From: Acidobacteriota bacterium
GTDB taxonomy: Bacteria; Acidobacteriota; Terriglobia; Acidiferrales; 2-02-FULL-67-57
DNA: 36,233 bases
Direction: 5' to 3'
Assembly: GCA_016210855.1 (NCBI GenBank)
Contig: JACQTJ010000121.1
Span: 1 to 36,233, forward strand
The translations under genes were made by a program, and so were the position numbers. Shown here one piece after another: positions 31,024 to 36,233 of this stretch. The notes under the pieces were generated by a model. It was given only the letters and a program-made list of their open reading frames with translations, searched no databases and had not been told where the DNA came from. Numbering within the stretch: position 1 is the stretch's first letter; each line of letters opens with the position of its first letter.

Positions 31024-32331
31024 ATGACGCTGCTGCTGGAAACCCTAAAGCCCTACCTGCTCCCCCTGATTCGCGTTCTCGTTGTCTTCCTCGGGATTTC
31101 TTTGATCGTCGCCTACCTGGTCTATGCCGAGCGCAAGATCTTGGCCCACTTGCAGGTCCGCCTGGGCCCAATGCGCGTCGGCCCGCACGGGTTGCTGCAG
31201 CCCATCGCCGATGGACTGAAGCTGCTGCTCAAGGAAGACATCATGCCTGCGGGCGCCGATAAGGGGGTCTTCCTGCTGGCGCCCGTCATCAGTGTCATCG
31301 CCGCCTTCACCGCTTTTTCCCTGATCCCGTTCGCACCGAACTTCTACATCACCGACGTCAACGTCGGCCTCCTGTTCCTGATCGGCATCTCTTCGCTGGG
31401 CATCCTGGGCATCATCCTAGGAGGTTGGGCCTCGAACAGCCACTACCCGCTGCTCGGAGCGCTGCGCTCGACCGCGCAGCTCGTGAGCTACGAAGTCGCC
31501 CTGGGCTTCGCGCTGGTCAGCGCGCTGCTACTTGCCGGGACGCTCAGCATGGTCGCCATTGTCGAGGCCCAGCAGCGGCAGGGGGTGTGGTTCGTCTTCT
31601 TGCAGCCGGTGGCTTTCTTCATCCTCTTCGTGGCGGCCATCGCCGAAACCAACCGCAACCCCTTCGACCTCCCGGAAGCCGAATCGGAACTGGTGGCGGG
31701 CTTCCACACCGAATACAGCGGCTTCCGCTTTTCGCTCTATTTCCTCGCCGAGTATGCGGCGATGATCCTGGTCAGTTCGATCGCGGTTACGCTGTTCCTG
31801 GGGGGCTGGCTGCGGCCCTTCGCCAGGGTGCGGGCCCTGGATTTCCTGGACTTCACCCCCGTGGCAGTGCTCGTGTTGGCTGCGGCCTGGTGTTTCCGCG
31901 AGTGCTTCCGTTACCCGGCCACGCGGGAGTGGCGGTGGCAGCGATTGTTGCTGCTGGGGCTGGGGGTAGGCGCCCTGGGGATTTCGGCCGGGCTGCTCCT
32001 GCCGGCGCGATTCCTGCCGGGGGGCGGGGAAGGACTGCCGGCCTTCCCGGCGCTGACCGCCATTCAGGGCGTGTTCTGGTTCATGAGCAAAGTGTTCCTG
32101 TTTCTGTTCGGGTTCATCTGGTTCCGAGGCACGTTCCCGCGCTACCGCTTCGACCAGTTGATGAGCCTGGGTTGGCACTTCATGATTCCGGTGGCCATCG
32201 CCAACGTCATTTTCTGCAGCCTGGCCATCGTCCTCAGCCGGCAGATGGGCTGGGGTTTGCCGGCTACTTTGTGGCTGGGCACGGCGGCCACCCTGCTGGT
32301 GGCGGCCCTGCTGAGGCGAGAGAAAGCCTGA
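31024..32331 (+). CDS. nuoH: NADH-quinone oxidoreductase subunit H, long form
   Basis: NuoH is the membrane subunit connecting the quinone chamber to the proton channels. Family motifs are YAERKILAHLQVRLGPMRVG, the QPIADGLKLLLKED loop, AETNRNPFDLPEAESELVAGFHTEY and WFRGTFPRYRFDQLM. The protein has 435 residues against about 325 in E. coli. Most of the excess lies at residues 266-346, after LGGWLRP and before QGVFWFMSK, and includes at least one hydrophobic segment (LLLLGLGVGALGISAGLLLP) plus a charged stretch. The core motifs are intact, so it should still fold as NuoH. No Fe-S subunit gene (nuoI) follows it; nuoJ starts 7 bp later. Confidence 0.95.
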   Translation: MTLLLETLKPYLLPLIRVLVVFLGISLIVAYLVYAERKILAHLQVRLGPMRVGPHGLLQPIADGLKLLLKEDIMPAGADKGVFLLAPVISVIAAFTAFSLIPFAPNFYITDVNVGLLFLIGISSLGILGIILGGWASNSHYPLLGALRSTAQLVSYEVALGFALVSALLLAGTLSMVAIVEAQQRQGVWFVFLQPVAFFILFVAAIAETNRNPFDLPEAESELVAGFHTEYSGFRFSLYFLAEYAAMILVSSIAVTLFLGGWLRPFARVRALDFLDFTPVAVLVLAAAWCFRECFRYPATREWRWQRLLLLGLGVGALGISAGLLLPARFLPGGGEGLPAFPALTAIQGVFWFMSKVFLFLFGFIWFRGTFPRYRFDQLMSLGWHFMIPVAIANVIFCSLAIVLSRQMGWGLPATLWLGTAATLLVAALLRREKA

Positions 32332-32338
32332 GACAGCG

Positions 32339-32848
32339 ATGATGTTCGCCCAAGGAAGCTTCTACGTGCTGGCAGCGGTGGCCGTGGTGTCGGCCCTGCT
32401 GGTGATCACCCGGCGTAATCCCGTCCACAGCGCCATCTATTTGATCGTTACCCTGCTGTCGGTGGCCCTGTTGTATCTGCAGCTACAGGCTGAGTTCATT
32501 GCCGCGGTGCAGATCATCCTCTATATCGGCGGCATCATGGTGCTGTTCCTGTTCGTGATCATGTTGGTCAAGCTGGACGTTGCCCTCCGGCAGCCGCCGT
32601 TCAACCAGCAGTGGTGGGTGGCGGGCGCCGCTGCCCTGGTCCTGGCGGTGGAACTGGTCGGCGTCATTTATCTCGGGCGGGGGACCGCCGCCCTGCCCCA
32701 GGCGCCCCCGGGATCTCTTCAGCCCAACACCGAGTTGATCGGGCGAACTCTCTATCAGAACTACATGCTGCCATTCGAGATTGCCTCCCTGCTCCTGCTG
32801 GTGGCGATGGTGGGCGCGGTGTTGATGGCCCGGCGGAAAGCGAGCTGA
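32339..32848 (+). CDS. nuoJ: NADH-quinone oxidoreductase subunit J
   Basis: NuoJ is a membrane subunit with five predicted helices. The 169-residue protein has the family start SALLVITRRNPVHSAIYLIVTLL (in parts), LQAEFIAAVQIILYIGGIMVLFLFVIMLV and a C-terminal helix EIASLLLLVAMVGAVLMARR. Two consecutive ATGs (32339 and 32342) can start it, and the first is used. The stop is followed 3 bp later by nuoK, in the normal J-K-L-M order. Confidence 0.94.
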   Translation: MMFAQGSFYVLAAVAVVSALLVITRRNPVHSAIYLIVTLLSVALLYLQLQAEFIAAVQIILYIGGIMVLFLFVIMLVKLDVALRQPPFNQQWWVAGAAALVLAVELVGVIYLGRGTAALPQAPPGSLQPNTELIGRTLYQNYMLPFEIASLLLLVAMVGAVLMARRKAS

Positions 32849-32851
32849 GCG

Positions 32852-33154
32852 ATGGTTCCGACCTGGCACTATCTGGTGCTGAGCGCCGCGCTGCTCACCA
32901 TCGGCATCATCGGCGTGCTCACCCGCCGCAACGTAATCATCATCCTGATGTCGCTTGAGCTGATCCTGAACGCGGTGAACATCAATCTGGTGGCTTTTTC
33001 CCGCCAGCTGGCCGACGTCTCTGGCCAGATTTTTGCCATTTTTATCATCACCGTGGCAGCGGCCGAAGCCGCGGTGGGGCTCGGGATCCTGATCGCCTTT
33101 TTCCGTAACCGGGACACGGTCAATGCCGACGAGATCGATCTGTTGAAGTGGTGA
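32852..33154 (+). CDS. nuoK: NADH-quinone oxidoreductase subunit K
   Basis: NuoK is a small three-helix antiporter-like subunit of complex I, homologous to MrpC. The 100 residues match the family length. [30 protein letters not shown] carries the conserved membrane Glu, and [21 protein letters not shown] carries the second one. It lies between nuoJ and nuoL with gaps of 3 and 4 bp. Confidence 0.95.
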   Translation: MVPTWHYLVLSAALLTIGIIGVLTRRNVIIILMSLELILNAVNINLVAFSRQLADVSGQIFAIFIITVAAAEAAVGLGILIAFFRNRDTVNADEIDLLKW

Positions 33155-33158
33155 GCTG

Positions 33159-35240
<2,082 letters not shown>

Positions 35241-35252
35241 CGAGGTGACGCC

Positions 35253-36233
35253 GTGGATTTTTCTCCGGAAAACATCCTGAACTGGATCCTGCTGACGCCC
35301 CTGGTGGGCGCGCTGGTGCTGTTATTTGTGCCCGGCGACAACAAAGGCCTGATCCGTTGGCTCGCCAACCTCTTCGCCTTTGCTGGCTTCCTGGTCTCTC
35401 TGCCGCTGGTTTTCTGGTACGACAAGGGCGTGGCGGACTTCCAGTTCTCGGTCGCCAAGATGTGGATTCCCTCGATCGGAGCGCACTACCGCCTCGGGAT
35501 TGATGGCATCAGCTACCTACTGGTCATGCTGACGACCGTCCTCGGATTTATTGCCGTGCTCTCTTCCTGGGCCCTCATTCAGGAACGCGTCAAGGAGTAC
35601 TACGTCACCTTTCTGATCCTGCAGACCGGGATGCTGGGCGTCTTCATGGCCCTGGACTTTTTCCTGTTCTATGTTTTCTGGGAAGTAATGCTGGTGCCGA
35701 TGTACTTCATCATTGGCATCTGGGGCCACGAGCGCAAACTCTACGCCGCCATCAAGTTTTTCCTCTACACGCTGCTCGGCTCGGTGCTGATGCTGCTCGG
35801 CATCCTGGGGCTCTACTACTTCCACAGCGGTTTGCACGCGGCCGGTGCCACCTGCCCGGCCCTCGGCGTCGCCGGCCACACCGCCGCCGAGGTGTACACC
35901 TTCAGCGTGCCGGTTTATCTCGAGCTGGGCCGCGTCCTCCCCTTCGTTTGGCAGGCCTGGATCTTTTGGGCCTTCTTTGTCAGCTTCGCCATCAAGGTGC
36001 CCATGGTGCCCTTTCACACCTGGCTGCCCGACGCCCACGTCGAAGCCCCCACGGCGGGCTCGGTCATTCTGGCCGGGGTGTTGCTGAAGATGGGCACCTA
36101 TGGTTTCATGCGCTTCTCGCTGCCCATTTTCCCGGAAGCCTCCCGGGAGTACGCCTCCCTGATCGCTGTGGTCTCGATCATCGCCATCATCTACGGGGAT
36201 CTGGTCTGCAGGATGAAGAAGGACATGAAGTAG
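35253..36233 (+). CDS. nuoM: NADH-quinone oxidoreductase subunit M, ending early at an in-frame stop
   Basis: NuoM is the second antiporter-like proton-pumping subunit. The visible 326 residues start at a GTG (GAGGTG about 8 nt upstream). They contain YRLGIDGISYLLVMLTT, FYVFWEVMLVPMYFIIGIWG with the key membrane Glu, and KVPMVPFHTWLPDAHVEAPTAGSVILAGVLLKMGTYG. Normal NuoM is about 500 residues and continues after KDMK with a segment like KLIAYSSVSH. Here the TAG at 36231-36233, the last three bases of the window, falls exactly there. The protein would lose its C-terminal third. It may be a real truncation, an assembly-edge artefact or the end of the available sequence. The core up to this point is fully conserved. 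Confidence 0.88.
   Translation: MDFSPENILNWILLTPLVGALVLLFVPGDNKGLIRWLANLFAFAGFLVSLPLVFWYDKGVADFQFSVAKMWIPSIGAHYRLGIDGISYLLVMLTTVLGFIAVLSSWALIQERVKEYYVTFLILQTGMLGVFMALDFFLFYVFWEVMLVPMYFIIGIWGHERKLYAAIKFFLYTLLGSVLMLLGILGLYYFHSGLHAAGATCPALGVAGHTAAEVYTFSVPVYLELGRVLPFVWQAWIFWAFFVSFAIKVPMVPFHTWLPDAHVEAPTAGSVILAGVLLKMGTYGFMRFSLPIFPEASREYASLIAVVSIIAIIYGDLVCRMKKDMK

Overview
The window is a gene-dense, high-GC (roughly 65%) bacterial chromosome segment. It holds 29 protein genes and no gene-free stretch over 300 bp. I see no RNA genes, insertion sequences or CRISPR arrays. Several features fit an Acidobacteriota-like or related deep-branching Gram-negative: a response regulator with a DUF4388 domain, TolB-like/TPR proteins, the NfeD-slipin pair, a DUF4845-like protein, Lnt, and a CcmE with cysteine in place of the haem-binding histidine. 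The phylum is an inference from gene content.

Layout. (1) 1-3824, minus strand: a saccharopine-dehydrogenase-family protein, then ccmE-ccmF for cytochrome c maturation; ccmF runs off the left edge. A near-consensus sigma70 promoter precedes ccmE. (2) 4011-8098, plus: sat, an alkaline-phosphatase-superfamily phosphodiesterase, cysC and a PHP-domain phosphoesterase of the pAp-hydrolysing type. Together they look like a unit that makes PAPS and clears its by-product. (3) 8105-13605: proS, then from an internal promoter a small DUF4845-like membrane protein, a class A penicillin-binding protein and a TPR protein. (4) 13657-20733: a TolB-like/TPR lipoprotein, NfeD protease, slipin, SPOR protein, Lnt and prfB. 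These genes are mostly coupled by overlaps, and prfB carries the programmed +1 frameshift. (5) 20848-24240: an aldehyde dehydrogenase with its own promoter, glycogen synthase and thioredoxin. (6) 24405-28835: purA, then moeA, moaC, a REC-DUF4388 regulator and mogA/moaB, so molybdenum-cofactor genes enclose a response regulator. (7) 28859-36233: nuoA, C, D, H, J, K, L, M of respiratory complex I.

Points that stand out. The complex I cluster lacks every iron-sulfur or flavin subunit gene (nuoB, E, F, G, I) and keeps only cofactor-free subunits. nuoM meets an in-frame stop after 326 codons, at the last three bases of the window. NuoH has an insertion of about 80 residues. CcmE has a CXXXY motif, the hallmark of the variant System I. 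The sat/cysC cluster links PAPS synthesis to a probable pAp phosphatase and to a phosphodiesterase of unknown substrate. All functions are read from protein motifs and gene order; no database search was possible.
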